From assembly GCF_014649375.1 (NCBI RefSeq), contig NZ_BMSX01000013.1, positions 175,831 to 239,830 of the forward strand: DNA of 64,000 bases. The letters run 5' to 3'. Positions within the stretch are counted from its first letter, which is position 1; each line of letters opens with the position of its first letter. A program made the position numbers and the translations under genes. This stretch comes from Streptomyces aurantiogriseus (GTDB lineage: Bacteria; Actinomycetota; Actinomycetes; Streptomycetales; Streptomycetaceae). The notes beneath the pieces are model-generated. The model was not told where the DNA came from, did no database searches, and worked only from the letters and a program-made list of their open reading frames with translations. This document shows positions 42,300-51,662 of this stretch, piece by piece.

Positions 42300-43940
42300 A
42301 TGACACCCGCAGCACACCAGTCCCAGCACGCCCCCGAACTCCGCGCGGCCGCACGGCACATCGGACGCCGCCGCTTCCTCACCGTCACCGGCGCGGCCGC
42401 CGCGCTCGCCTTCGCGGTCAACCTGCCGGCGGCCGGCACCGCGGCCGCCGCCGAACTCGACCCCGCGCGGATCACCGACAACCCCTTCACCCTCGGCGTC
42501 GCCTCCGGCGACCCGCTGCCCGGCTCCGTGCTCCTGTGGACGCGCCTCGCCCCCGCCCCGTACCAGCCCGACGGCGGCCTGCCCGCGGAACGCGTCCCCG
42601 TGCGCTGGGAGTTGGCCCGTGACGAGAACTTCCGACGCGTCGCCAGACGCGGCACCGTCACCGCCCACCCCGAGTTCCACCACACCGTCCACGTCGAGGT
42701 CCCCCACCTCGACCCCGACCGCGTCTTCTACTACCGCTTCCGCGTGGGCAGTTGGATCAGCCCGACCGGCCGCACCCGCACCGCGCCCGCCACCCGGGCC
42801 CGGGCCGCGGAACTCACCCTCGCCGCGGTCTCCTGCCAGGCGTACGCCGACGGCTACTACACCCCGTACGGCCACCTCGCCCAGGACGACGTCGACGTCG
42901 TCTTCCACCTCGGGGACTACCTGTACGAGTACGCCATCAACTCCGTCGGTAACAACCGCAACTACACCGACCGCACCCTCCCCGACCTCTTCAACCGCGA
43001 GACGGTGACCCTGGAGGACTACCGCCTGCGCTACGCCCTCTACAAGTCCGACCCCGACCTGATGGCCGCGCACGCCGCACACCCCTTCGTCGTCACCTGG
43101 GACGACCACGAGACCGAGAACAACTACGCCGACGACATCCCCGAGAACAACGTCCCGCCGGAGGAGTTCCTGCTGCGCCGCGCCTCCGCCTACCGCGCCT
43201 ACTGGGAGAACCAGCCGCTGCGCCGCCCCCAGCTCCCCGAGGGCCCCGACATGCGGCTGTACCGCCGCCTGCACTGGGGCAGCCTCGCGCAGTTCGACGT
43301 CCTCGACACCCGCCAGTACCGCTCCAACCAGGCTTACGGCGACGGCGCGCAGCTCCCCGGCCCGGACATCGACGACCCTTCGCGCACGATGACCGGTCAG
43401 ACGCAGGAGCGGTGGCTCCTCGACGGCTGGCGCGCCTCCCGGGCGCTGTGGAACGTCGTACCGCAGCAGGTCACCTTCTCCCAGCGGAAGCTCGACCTCA
43501 ACCCGGTCGCGAAGCTGTCGATGGACGCCTGGGACGGCTACCGCGCCTCCCGCCGTCGCGTCCTCGACGGCGCGAAGGCCGCCGGCGTCGACAACCTGAT
43601 GGTCCTCACCGGCGATGTGCACGTCGGGTACGCCTTCGACATCAAGGACGACTTCGACGACCCGGCGTCGCGCACGCTCGGCACGGAGATCGTGGCCACG
43701 TCCATCGCGAGCGGGCGCAACGGCGCTGAGAAGCCCGCGAACTGGAACACCTACATGACCGCCAACCCGCACCTCAAGTTCTACGACGGGCGGCGCGGCT
43801 ACGTCACCGTCTCGCTCGGGCGCGACCTCGCCCGGGCCGACTTCAAGACGGTGCCGTACGTCACCACGCCCGGCGCGCCGATCAGCACGGCCGCGTCCTT
43901 CGTGACGGAGGCCGGTGAGCCGGGGCTGAAGCCGGCCTGA
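42300..43940 (+). CDS. phoD: PhoD-family alkaline phosphatase/phosphodiesterase
   Basis: A 546-aa secreted PhoD. The twin-arginine signal is RRRFLTVTGAAAALAF (residues 29-55). The N-terminal Fn3-like PhoD_N domain begins NPFTLGVASGDPLPGSVLLW. Metal ligands are in VSCQAYADG, FHLGDYLYEY, TWDDHETENN and VLTGDVHVGY. It releases phosphate from phosphodiesters and phosphomonoesters outside the cell with Fe/Ca. ATG 42300 follows GGGGAGGA. PhoP control is usual for the family; I see no convincing PHO box. Confidence 0.95.
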   Translation: MTPAAHQSQHAPELRAAARHIGRRRFLTVTGAAAALAFAVNLPAAGTAAAAELDPARITDNPFTLGVASGDPLPGSVLLWTRLAPAPYQPDGGLPAERVPVRWELARDENFRRVARRGTVTAHPEFHHTVHVEVPHLDPDRVFYYRFRVGSWISPTGRTRTAPATRARAAELTLAAVSCQAYADGYYTPYGHLAQDDVDVVFHLGDYLYEYAINSVGNNRNYTDRTLPDLFNRETVTLEDYRLRYALYKSDPDLMAAHAAHPFVVTWDDHETENNYADDIPENNVPPEEFLLRRASAYRAYWENQPLRRPQLPEGPDMRLYRRLHWGSLAQFDVLDTRQYRSNQAYGDGAQLPGPDIDDPSRTMTGQTQERWLLDGWRASRALWNVVPQQVTFSQRKLDLNPVAKLSMDAWDGYRASRRRVLDGAKAAGVDNLMVLTGDVHVGYAFDIKDDFDDPASRTLGTEIVATSIASGRNGAEKPANWNTYMTANPHLKFYDGRRGYVTVSLGRDLARADFKTVPYVTTPGAPISTAASFVTEAGEPGLKPA

Positions 43941-43981
43941 TCCTGGTCCTGTTCCTGTCCTGTTCCTGATCCGACGGATCC

Positions 43982-44956
43982 CTAGGTGGCCGGCGGCCAG
44001 GCGTCGCCCCAGTCGGCGTCCCGGGCCGCCTTGTACAGGTCGCCGTGGCGCTTCGTCACCGTCGTCCGGTCCAGTCGCTCCTCGGCCTCGCACAGGTCGA
44101 GGAGCACCTGGCCCTTGCGGATCTGCGGCCGCCGGACCACCCGGGAGGGGGCCGGGGTGACCGGGAAGCGGGCGGCGGCGACATAGCTGAACTTCTCGTC
44201 CTCGTAGGGGAGCGAGCCTCCCTTCACCTGCCGGTGCAGGGAGGAGCGGCTGACCCGCGCCGAGAAGTGGCACCAGTCCGTGCCGGGCACGATCGGGCAC
44301 GCGGCGCTGTGCGGGCAGGGCGCGGCGATGTGGAAGCCGGCCGCGATCAGGCGGTCGCGGGCCTCGATGATCCTCGCGTAGCCGTCCGGGGTGCCGGGCT
44401 CGACGATCACGACGGCCTGTGCGGCGGAGGCGGCGGCGTCGACGAGGGCGGCGCGGTCGGGGGCGGGGAGTTCGTTGAGGACGTAGGAGACGGTGACGAG
44501 GTCGGTGTCGTCGAGGGTGAGGCTCGCGCCGATGCGGGCGCGCTGCCAGCGGGCCTCCTTCAGCGCGGGGTTCGCCGCGGCGATCTCCTGGCCGAGGGCC
44601 AGTGCGGGCTCCGCCCAGTCCAGGACGGTCACCGGGCGCTCGCCGTCCCAGGTGGCGGCGACGGCCCAGGTCGCCGCGCCCGTCCCGCCGCCGACGTCGG
44701 TATGGCTGCCGGGCGTCCACTCCGGTACGGCGTCCGCGAACGCCTCCAGCGCCGAGCGCACCGCCTCGAAGGTCGCCGGCATGCGGTACGCGGCGTACGC
44801 GGCCACGTCGGCGCGGTCGCGGAGGATGGGGGCGTCGGTGGGGGTGGCGCCCCGGTAGTTGGCGATGAGCCGGTCCACGGCCTGTGCGGCTTGCCTGGGC
44901 GGCAGGCCGTCGAGCAGCTTGCGTAGGGCTTCCGCCGGGGATACGGGGTCGTTCAC
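43982..44956 (-). CDS. Rsm22-family methyltransferase-like protein
   Basis: A 324-aa Rsm22-type protein, related to mitochondrial/bacterial small-ribosomal-subunit factors. The SAM-binding strand is HTDVGGGTGAATWAVAATW, with VLDWAEPALALGQEI next. VTVSYVLNELP occupies the motif-IV position. The metal-cluster region CPHSAACPIVPGTDWCHFS carries the spaced cysteines typical of Rsm22. GTG start at 44956. It is separated from the upstream TetR gene by the 80-bp repeat array. Confidence 0.92.
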   Translation of the reverse strand: MNDPVSPAEALRKLLDGLPPRQAAQAVDRLIANYRGATPTDAPILRDRADVAAYAAYRMPATFEAVRSALEAFADAVPEWTPGSHTDVGGGTGAATWAVAATWDGERPVTVLDWAEPALALGQEIAAANPALKEARWQRARIGASLTLDDTDLVTVSYVLNELPAPDRAALVDAAASAAQAVVIVEPGTPDGYARIIEARDRLIAAGFHIAAPCPHSAACPIVPGTDWCHFSARVSRSSLHRQVKGGSLPYEDEKFSYVAAARFPVTPAPSRVVRRPQIRKGQVLLDLCEAEERLDRTTVTKRHGDLYKAARDADWGDAWPPAT

Positions 44957-44995
44957 CCGCCGATTCTAAGTGCGCCGGCGCTGGTCCGGGCCTCG

Positions 44996-45181
44996 CTGGG
45001 GGCTCCGCCCCCAGACCCCCGGGCCCTGTGCCCACCCCACCACCCGACTCGGTCGGCCGAGAAGTGGCCGCCGCCCTGGGGGCTCCGCCCCCAGACCCCC
45101 GGGCCCTGTGCCCACCCCAGCACCCGACTCGGTCGGCCGAGAAGTGGCCGCCCCCCTGGGGCTGCCGCCCCCAGACCCCCT
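44996..45181. repeat. 80-bp tandem hairpin repeat, locus 2
   Basis: Two full 80-bp units (44996-45075, 45076-45155) and a 26-bp partial third. Each holds GGGGGCTCCGCCCCC (hairpin), CCCACCCC-CACCCGACTCGG and GCCGAGAAGTGGCC. It is the reverse complement of the unit at 1-128. It sits downstream of the TetR gene, where the hairpins may terminate transcription. Confidence 0.9.
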
Positions 45182-45230
45182 GACCGCCGTCGAGCAGCTC
45201 GTCCCCTTGCGGTGTGGGGGTACGGATGTG

Positions 45231-45857
45231 TCACGAGCGGGGCGCGAGGCCATGGAGGGCGTAGTCGACGACGGTGTCGGTGTACTCGTACGAGATCGGG
45301 CCCGTGTGCTGGAGCCAGCGCTGGGCGAGCGGGGAGACGAAGAGTTCCAGGGCGATGCGCGGGTCGACGTCGGCGCGGACGTCCCCGGCGTCCTGGGCGG
45401 AGCGCAGCCGGTCGACGTAGAGCTGGAGCTGGGGTTCGAGGAGCTTGGCGACGAACTCGCGGGCGAGCTGTTCGTTGACGAGGCCCTCGGCGGCCAGAGC
45501 ACGGGAGGGGGCCTCGAAGCGGGGGTCGAGGAGTTCGTCGACAGTGGCGCGCAGGACGGCCTTGAGGTCGGCGGCGAGGTCGCCCGTGTCCGGGATGGCG
45601 TACGGCACCTGCCCGGCGGCCTCGGCCGCCTGCTCGGAGAGGTCGAGGAAGGCCTCCAGCAGGACGTCGGCCTTCGAGCCCCACCAGCGGTAGATGGTCT
45701 GCTTGCCGACGCCGGCACGGGCGGCGATGCCCTCGATCGTGGTTTTCGGGTAGCCGGCCTCCGCGACGAGGGCGAGGGCGGCCTCGTAGATGGCGCGCCG
45801 GGACTTCTCGCTGCGGCGGGCGGCGTCGGGGACCGGCTTTCCGGACTGGGTGACCAT
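45231..45857 (-). CDS. TetR-family transcriptional regulator
   Basis: A 208-aa regulator with the helix-turn-helix IEGIAARAGVGKQTIYRWWGSK near residues 40-62 and a C-terminal helical domain of the TetR_C_16/AcrR kind. It follows the Gfo/Idh gene on the same strand after 91 bp. Target unknown; the neighbouring oxidoreductase and efflux genes are candidates. Confidence 0.94.
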   Translation of the reverse strand: MVTQSGKPVPDAARRSEKSRRAIYEAALALVAEAGYPKTTIEGIAARAGVGKQTIYRWWGSKADVLLEAFLDLSEQAAEAAGQVPYAIPDTGDLAADLKAVLRATVDELLDPRFEAPSRALAAEGLVNEQLAREFVAKLLEPQLQLYVDRLRSAQDAGDVRADVDPRIALELFVSPLAQRWLQHTGPISYEYTDTVVDYALHGLAPRS

Positions 45858-45948
45858 GGGTCGACGGTACCAAGGCGGTGAGACGGGGCGTCTCGCCGCA
45901 GCCTCGGCAAAGCGCCCACGACCCTGAGGGCACGCCCTGGAAAAAGGC

Positions 45949-46950
45949 CTACGCGGCCTCTCCCGGATACCGCACCCCGATCCGCTCCCGGACCGCGTCC
46001 AGCGTCCGCATCACGGCGAGGGTGCCGTCGAGCGGGACGAGCGGGGACTCGGTCTCGCCGGCCCGGATCGCGCGCATGACCTCGCGGGCCTCGTGCCGGA
46101 AGGTGGTACGGGGCCCGTCGGCCGGATCGGCGGCGAACTCCTCGGGGTCGCGGCCGGCGCGGTGCAGGACGAGCCGGTCGGGGTGGAAGAAGCCCGACGG
46201 GATGTCGATACGGCCGCGCGAGCCGGTGACCGACGCGGAGACGCCCGTACCGCCGACGAGGGAGCAGTGCAGGGCGGCGAGCGCGCCGGAGTCCCAGGAG
46301 AGCGCGAGCGCCGTCTGGAGGTCGACGCCCTCGGCGGAGAGGACGGACTGCGCGGAGATGCCCGAGGGTTCGCCGAGCAGCAGCTGGGCGAAGGAGACGG
46401 GGTAGACGCCGAGGTCGAGCAGGGCGCCGCCGCCCTGGGCGGGGTCGCGCAGCCGGTGCGAGGGCGGGAAGGGCCCTTCGAGCCCGAAGTCGGCCTGCAC
46501 GGTCCGCACGTCACCGATCGCGCCGTCGTCGACGAGGGCCTTGAGCCGGCGGATCAGCGGGTTGCAGTACATCCACATGGCTTCCATCAGGAAGCGCCCG
46601 TTGTCCCGGGCCAGCGCGACCAGTTCCTCGGCCTCGCGGAGGTTCAGCGTGAACGGCTTCTCGCACAGCACGTTCCGCCCGGCCTTCAGACACAGGGCGG
46701 TGGCGGTCCGGTGGGCGGAGTGCGGGGTGGCGACGTAGACGACATCGATGTCCTCGTCCTGTGCGAGCGCCTCCCAGTCGCCGTACGCCCGGGGGATGCC
46801 GAACCGTTCGGCGAAGGCGTTCGCCGAGGTCTCGGTGCGTGAGGCGACCGCCACGACCTCCGCTTCCGGCAGGTCGATCAGGTCCGCCGTGAAGGCGGCG
46901 GCGATCCCGCCGGTCGCCAGGATTCCCCATCGCACGCTGTCCGTCGTCAT
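45949..46950 (-). CDS. Gfo/Idh/MocA-family oxidoreductase
   Basis: A 333-aa two-domain dehydrogenase. The Rossmann domain begins VRWGILATGGIAAAFTADL, and CEKPFTLNLREAEEL holds the EKP motif with the substrate Lys. The C-terminal alpha/beta domain carries GGGALLDLGVYPV. It probably oxidises a sugar or cyclitol with NAD(P). ATG 46950. It is divergent from the Bcr/CflA transporter across 81 bp. Confidence 0.94.
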   Translation of the reverse strand: MTTDSVRWGILATGGIAAAFTADLIDLPEAEVVAVASRTETSANAFAERFGIPRAYGDWEALAQDEDIDVVYVATPHSAHRTATALCLKAGRNVLCEKPFTLNLREAEELVALARDNGRFLMEAMWMYCNPLIRRLKALVDDGAIGDVRTVQADFGLEGPFPPSHRLRDPAQGGGALLDLGVYPVSFAQLLLGEPSGISAQSVLSAEGVDLQTALALSWDSGALAALHCSLVGGTGVSASVTGSRGRIDIPSGFFHPDRLVLHRAGRDPEEFAADPADGPRTTFRHEAREVMRAIRAGETESPLVPLDGTLAVMRTLDAVRERIGVRYPGEAA

Positions 46951-47031
46951 CCCGCCCGCCCTCATGCCGTCCCAGCAGTGTGTTCGAGCTGAGAGCATAG
47001 GTGGCGCAGATGCCGGAGAGGGAGGGGCCAC

Positions 47032-48423
47032 ATGCCCGAGGGTGGGGCGCCGATACCGGGCGTGTCGCAGACAGCCGATACGAAGACAGAACAGCCGGCA
47101 CAGGCCGGTCAGCCAGGACAGTCGGGACATCCGGAACATCCAGGACAGTCGGGACAGCCGCAGTGTGCGCAGCGCCGTACGAGCCTGCTCGTCACCCTGG
47201 TCCTGGGCGGCCTGACCGCCACGCCCCCGCTGGCGATGGACATGTACCTCCCGGCGCTCCCCGAGGTCACCCGCCACCTGCACGCCCCCGCCGCGACCGT
47301 CCAGCTCACGCTGACCGCCTGCCTGGCCGGCATGGCCGTGGGCCAGCTGGTGGTCGGCCCGATGAGTGACCGCTGGGGCCGCAGGCGCCCGCTGCTCACC
47401 GGACTGGCCGTGTACATCCTGGCGACGGCCCTGTGCGCGCTGGCCCCCACCGTCGAGCTGCTGGTCGCCTTCCGGCTGGCGCAGGGCCTCGCGGGCGCGG
47501 CCGGCATCGTCATCGCGCGGGCGGTGGTGCGCGACCTGTACGACGGCGTGGCGATGGCCCGCTTCTTCTCCACCCTGATGCTGATCTCGGGCGTGGCTCC
47601 GGTGGTGGCGCCGCTCATCGGTGGCCAGATCCTCCGCGTGACGGACTGGCGGGGCGTGTTCGTGGTGCTCACGGTGGTCGGCGTCGTGCTCTCCGCGCTG
47701 GTGGCGACGAAGCTCCCGGAAACCCTCCCCCCGTCCGAACGCCACTCGGGCGGCGTGGGCGAGGCCCTGCGCTCCATGCGTGGCCTGCTCGCCGACCTCC
47801 CCTTCGCCGGATACCTGCTGACGGGCGGCTTCGCCTTCGCCGCCCTGTTCGCGTACATCTCGGCCTCGCCCTTCGTCATCCAGGAGATCTACGGCGCCTC
47901 CCCGCAGACCTTCAGCCTCCTGTTCGGCCTGAACTCGGTCGGGCTGGTGGTGGTCGGCCAGATCAACGGCAAGGTGCTGGTGGGCCGGGTGCGCCTGGAG
48001 CGCGTGCTGGCGGTGGGGCTCACGGTGGTCGTCCTCGCCGCGACCGCCCTGCTGCTGATGGCGACGGGAGTGTTCGGCGAGGTCGGCCTGGCCCCCGTGG
48101 CGGCGGCCCTCTTCGTCCTGATGTCCGCGATGGGCGTCACCCTGCCCAACGCCCAGACGCTCGCCCTGATGCGTGTCCGCCACTCCGCCGGCTCCGCCTC
48201 CGCCCTCCTCGGTACCTCCTCCTTCCTCATCGGCGCGGTCGCCTCCCCGCTCGTCGGGATCGCCGGCGAGGACACCGCCGTCCCGATGGCCGTCGTCCAA
48301 CTGGCGGCGGCGCTGGTGGCGTCGGCCTGCTTCGTGGGAATGTGCCGTCCTTGGACGAACGTGGAGGCGGAGGACGGGAATCCCCCCGCTCGAGCGATGT
48401 CGAGAGTGGGAGAGGACAGCTGA
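47032..48423 (+). CDS. Bcr/CflA-type MFS efflux transporter
   Basis: A 463-aa drug/H+ antiporter of the DHA1 Bcr/CflA family with twelve predicted helices. Motif A reads GQLVVGPMSDRWGRRRP. The first helix contains PPLAMDMYLPALPEV, a Bcr hallmark. A ~45-residue Gly/Gln/Pro-rich hydrophilic leader (AGQPGQSGHPEHPGQSGQ) precedes it and is partly repetitive. ATG 47032 follows GGAGAGGGAGGGG. Its stop overlaps the CTG start of the serine hydrolase gene. Confidence 0.94.
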   Translation: MPEGGAPIPGVSQTADTKTEQPAQAGQPGQSGHPEHPGQSGQPQCAQRRTSLLVTLVLGGLTATPPLAMDMYLPALPEVTRHLHAPAATVQLTLTACLAGMAVGQLVVGPMSDRWGRRRPLLTGLAVYILATALCALAPTVELLVAFRLAQGLAGAAGIVIARAVVRDLYDGVAMARFFSTLMLISGVAPVVAPLIGGQILRVTDWRGVFVVLTVVGVVLSALVATKLPETLPPSERHSGGVGEALRSMRGLLADLPFAGYLLTGGFAFAALFAYISASPFVIQEIYGASPQTFSLLFGLNSVGLVVVGQINGKVLVGRVRLERVLAVGLTVVVLAATALLLMATGVFGEVGLAPVAAALFVLMSAMGVTLPNAQTLALMRVRHSAGSASALLGTSSFLIGAVASPLVGIAGEDTAVPMAVVQLAAALVASACFVGMCRPWTNVEAEDGNPPARAMSRVGEDS

Positions 48424-49565
48424 GCGCACCGAGACTGCGCGTCGACACCCCGGAACGTGCCGGGCTCGACCCCGAGGAGATGCGTCACCTCGTCGGCGAG
48501 GTCCACGACCTCACCACCGGCGACCGCCCCTGGGCGGCCGGCACCGTCGTGGTCGCCGGCCGCGGCCCGGTGATCGCCGTGCAGGAGGCCGCGGGCTGGG
48601 CGTTCCGGTACGCGCGCTACGACCCGGAGACCGACGCGGGCGTGGAAGCGCCGCCCGCCGCCCGCGTCCCCATGACCGTCGACACCCCTTTCGACCTGGC
48701 CTCCCTCACCAAGCTCTTCACGGCGGTGGCGGCGGTCCAGCAGATCGAGCGCGGCACCCTGGGCATCGACGCGCGGGTGGGCGCCTACCTCCCCGACTTC
48801 CGCGCGGCCGCCGCCCATGACATCACCGTCCGCCGGCTCCTCACCCACACCTCCGGCCTGCGCCCCGAGCTGCCCCTCTACGACTGCAAGGACGACACCG
48901 AACGCCTCGACCTGCTCCGCGCCGAGGCCCCGACGGGCGAGCCCGGCACGTACGTGTACTCGGACCTGAACATGCTGCTGCTCCAGCAGCTCCTGGAGCG
49001 GTTGACCGGCCGCGCCCTCGACGTCCTCGTCCACGACGGCATCACCCGCCCGCTCGGCATGACCTCGACCGACTTCGGCCCCTGCCCCGGCGCGGCAGCC
49101 ACCGAGGACCAGCGCAGACCCTGGGCCAAGGCCGACCGCGGCATGCTGCGAGGCGTGGTCCACGACGAGAACGCCTGGGCACTGGGCGGCGTCGCCGGCC
49201 ACGCGGGCCTGTTCTCCACAGGCCGCGACCTGGCGGTCTTCTGCCGCACCCTGCTGGCGGGCGGCTCCTACGGCCCCGCCCGCATCCTCGGTCCCGACTT
49301 CGTGGAACTCCTCCTGACCCCACCCGGCCTGGGCTTCGCCGTGGACCAGCCGTGGTTCATGGGCGAGCTGGCGGGGAGGGGCGCGGCGGGACACACGGGC
49401 TTCACGGGAACGTCGCTGGTGGTGGACCCGGCGACGGACACCTTTCTCGTGCTGCTGGCGAACACGGTGCATCCGAGAAGACGCCCCGCGGAGAACGGGC
49501 CGCGGGCGCGGGCGGGGACCCGGGTGGCGAGGGCGGTGATTCCCAGTCCGTCGGGTGGGCTGTAG
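48420..49565 (+). CDS. Beta-lactamase-family serine hydrolase
   Basis: A 381-aa class C beta-lactamase/DD-peptidase-like hydrolase with Ser-x-x-Lys in DLASLTKLFTAV, YSD in TYVYSDLNMLL and HTG in GAAGHTGFTGT. No signal peptide is apparent, so it is probably cytoplasmic and esterase-like rather than a true lactamase. The start is CTG 48420 in a CTGA overlap with the efflux gene, behind GGGAGAGGA; no ATG/GTG lies close in frame and the protein begins SAPRLRVDTPERAGLD. Coupling suggests joint expression with the transporter. Confidence 0.92.
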   Translation: MSAPRLRVDTPERAGLDPEEMRHLVGEVHDLTTGDRPWAAGTVVVAGRGPVIAVQEAAGWAFRYARYDPETDAGVEAPPAARVPMTVDTPFDLASLTKLFTAVAAVQQIERGTLGIDARVGAYLPDFRAAAAHDITVRRLLTHTSGLRPELPLYDCKDDTERLDLLRAEAPTGEPGTYVYSDLNMLLLQQLLERLTGRALDVLVHDGITRPLGMTSTDFGPCPGAAATEDQRRPWAKADRGMLRGVVHDENAWALGGVAGHAGLFSTGRDLAVFCRTLLAGGSYGPARILGPDFVELLLTPPGLGFAVDQPWFMGELAGRGAAGHTGFTGTSLVVDPATDTFLVLLANTVHPRRRPAENGPRARAGTRVARAVIPSPSGGL

Positions 49566-49765
49566 GCGGGGGCGGGTGAATCCGGCTGATCCGGCGCCTC
49601 GCAGGCAGGTGCCAGGACATCCAGCCCGTCCGACGGGGGAGGACGAGGGGCGCCATTCCGTACCCCTCGCCCCACCTGCCCCGATTGGGTGCACCGGACC
49701 CCCGATGCGCAGGATGGTGGGACCATAGGGCATGCTGTCCGCACCACAGCGAGGCGAGGGGATAG

Positions 49766-50503
49766 ATGAGCGCGGAGTTCGGCGGCCGCACCGGCCGGCA
49801 GGGCAAAATCTCCCAGTGGCTGCGGGGACGCCGCCCGAAGGAGGCCGCCGACGACGGCGGCCGTGAGGCCCTGCTGCTCGCCGCCGCCGGAGCGGGACTG
49901 CCGCTCGCGCCCGCCGCGCACCCCGCCCCCGGCTACCGGTGCTCCTGCGACCGGGTCGGCTGCCCGACCCCCGCCCGGCATCCGGTCTCCTTCGCCTGGC
50001 AGACCCAGTCCACCACCGACCACGCCCAGATCGAGCGGTGGGCCCGCCATCAGCCGCAGGCCAACTTCATCACCGCGACCGGCATGGTGCACGACGTCCT
50101 GGACGTGCCGCTGGAGGCGGGCCAGGAGGCACTGGACCAGTTGCTGGGCTCCGGCGTCGACGTCGGCCCGGTCGCCGTCAGCGACGACGGCCGCATGTTC
50201 TTCTTCACCCTCACCCGCGGCACCCCCGAGGACGAGGACGAGTGGTGGCCCTGCGAGCTGGACTGCCACCCCGAGACCATGGACGAGCACCCCGGCCTGC
50301 GCTGGCACTGCCGCGGCTCCTACGTCCTCGTCCCGCCCGCCCGCCTCCCCGGCGACGACGGCCGGACGGTCCACTGGCTCCGCGGCCCCGAGCACCCACT
50401 GCCCGACCCGCTGACTCTCCTCGAGGCCCTCACCGACGCCTGCGCCCGCCACGCGGGCCAGGAAACGGACCAGGCCGGCGCAGGGTGGCCCCTCCGCCAC
50501 TGA
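49766..50503 (+). CDS. Bifunctional DNA primase/polymerase (Prim-Pol)-like protein
   Basis: A 245-aa protein of the actinobacterial primase-polymerase-N type. ALLLAAAGAGLPLAPAAHP is followed by the CSCDRVGCPTPARHPVSFAW cysteine/His motif. The rest contains VLDVPLEAGQEAL and SYVLVPPAR. It lacks the long helicase part of plasmid primases, so it is a stand-alone chromosomal form, common near core genes in Streptomyces. ATG 49766 follows GAGGCGAGGGG. Activity unproven. Confidence 0.85.
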   Translation: MSAEFGGRTGRQGKISQWLRGRRPKEAADDGGREALLLAAAGAGLPLAPAAHPAPGYRCSCDRVGCPTPARHPVSFAWQTQSTTDHAQIERWARHQPQANFITATGMVHDVLDVPLEAGQEALDQLLGSGVDVGPVAVSDDGRMFFFTLTRGTPEDEDEWWPCELDCHPETMDEHPGLRWHCRGSYVLVPPARLPGDDGRTVHWLRGPEHPLPDPLTLLEALTDACARHAGQETDQAGAGWPLRH

Positions 50504-50542
50504 CGGGGTGTTCCGCCGACGCCGGCAGGGCAGCGCCCCCGC

Positions 50543-50580
50543 AGGGGCGCGGGGCTGTATCGATATGCGGCTCCGCCGCG
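50543..50580. repeat. 38-bp intergenic repeat, copy A
   Basis: AGGGGCGCGGGGCTGTATCG followed by ATATGCGGCTCCGCCGCG, which forms a GCGGC-TCC-GCCGC hairpin. It matches copy B (56046-56083) at 36 of 38 positions. It lies between convergent genes. Confidence 0.85.
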
Positions 50581-50648
50581 TGGGCGCGACCAGCCACAAC
50601 GAGCCCGCAGCCGCCATACGACAACAACCCGGCAGACGCCGAGGCGCT

Positions 50649-51662
50649 TTACTCGCCCTTCGCCGCCGTCAACCCTTCAAGTCGACTGAGCAACGACATC
50701 TTGCCGTCGGCAGACCCCTTCGCCGGCGCGAGGGCCACCTCGTTCGCCACGAACTCCATGGTCAGCGACCGCGCGATCTCGCCGGTCGTCAACGCCCGCA
50801 CGTTCTCGTTCGGCGTCGGCACCGACGCCCCCGCCGCGGCCGTCTGCTTCACGTAGTGGTGCGTGGTGAAGAAGACCAGCGCCCCGCCGTCCGCCGTGCG
50901 CAGCGCCAGTGGTGCGAAGTCGCCGTTCGTCAGCGGTTCGTCGATGTACTGCGTGGCCAGGCCCGGCTTGCTGGAGTTCTTCGCCCGTGTGGAGCGCAGC
51001 TCGCTGGTGTACGCGCCGTCCGCGAAGGTGCCCCCGCCGTTCTGGAGGTAGGTCGCGTAGTCCTTGCTCAAGTCCTCGGGGGCGCGGACCAGTTCGGCGG
51101 AGTCGGCCGGTACGGCCTCGGCCCAGCCGTCCTTGTCCTTGGTGAACTCCGGCAGCGCGCCCGGCGCGACCAGCGTCAGGTACGCCGCCTCCCACGGGTC
51201 CGACAGGGCGTCCCGGGTGAACACCAGCAGCCAGCGCGCGTCGCCGCCCTTGTTGGCTTGGGCGTCGGCGACGAACCAGCGCGGCCAGCCCGCCTTCTTC
51301 GGGATCGTGTACTTCACGTCCGTCAACACCAGCGGAGTGTGCTGCGGGTTGCCGTCCGGGTGGTTGACGCGCCCCGCCTTCAGCCGGGCCGCGTCGATGG
51401 CGCCGAGCGCCCCCGTGGTGTGCTCGGCGTCCAGGGAACTGTCGTACGCCGCGTCCGCCTTGTTGTACGCGGTCGTGAACTGCTGGACGGCCTTGGCGGC
51501 TTCGGACTGCGTGGCCGCGGGGAGCACCTCGCGCTCGCCGTGGACCACCACGCATCCGCTCGCCGTCAGCGAGACGACGGTGAGCGAGGCCGCTATGAGT
51601 GCGTTCCGGTCAAGCCCGCGGAGCCGTGGACGGCCGGTCGTCAGGCTGCGTTCCCTGGTCAT
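50649..51662 (-). CDS. Predicted lipoprotein downstream of efeU
   Basis: A 337-aa exported protein with an N-terminal hydrophobic segment (ALIAASLTVVSLTASG) ending at a Cys near residue 37, a plausible lipobox. The mature part has no family I can name; it contains WPRWFVADAQANKGGDARWLLVF and repeated alpha/beta elements. Its start overlaps the 3' end of efeU by 53 nt, so it is co-transcribed with the iron operon. A role in iron uptake is only inferred from position. Confidence 0.82.
   Translation of the reverse strand: MTRERSLTTGRPRLRGLDRNALIAASLTVVSLTASGCVVVHGEREVLPAATQSEAAKAVQQFTTAYNKADAAYDSSLDAEHTTGALGAIDAARLKAGRVNHPDGNPQHTPLVLTDVKYTIPKKAGWPRWFVADAQANKGGDARWLLVFTRDALSDPWEAAYLTLVAPGALPEFTKDKDGWAEAVPADSAELVRAPEDLSKDYATYLQNGGGTFADGAYTSELRSTRAKNSSKPGLATQYIDEPLTNGDFAPLALRTADGGALVFFTTHHYVKQTAAAGASVPTPNENVRALTTGEIARSLTMEFVANEVALAPAKGSADGKMSLLSRLEGLTAAKGE

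Noticed and set aside
42231..45035. 934-codon open frame on the minus strand
   Set aside because: It is antisense to PhoD and reads across Rsm22 in the wrong frame. Composition is Arg/Gly/Val-rich with no family motifs; typical high-GC shadow.
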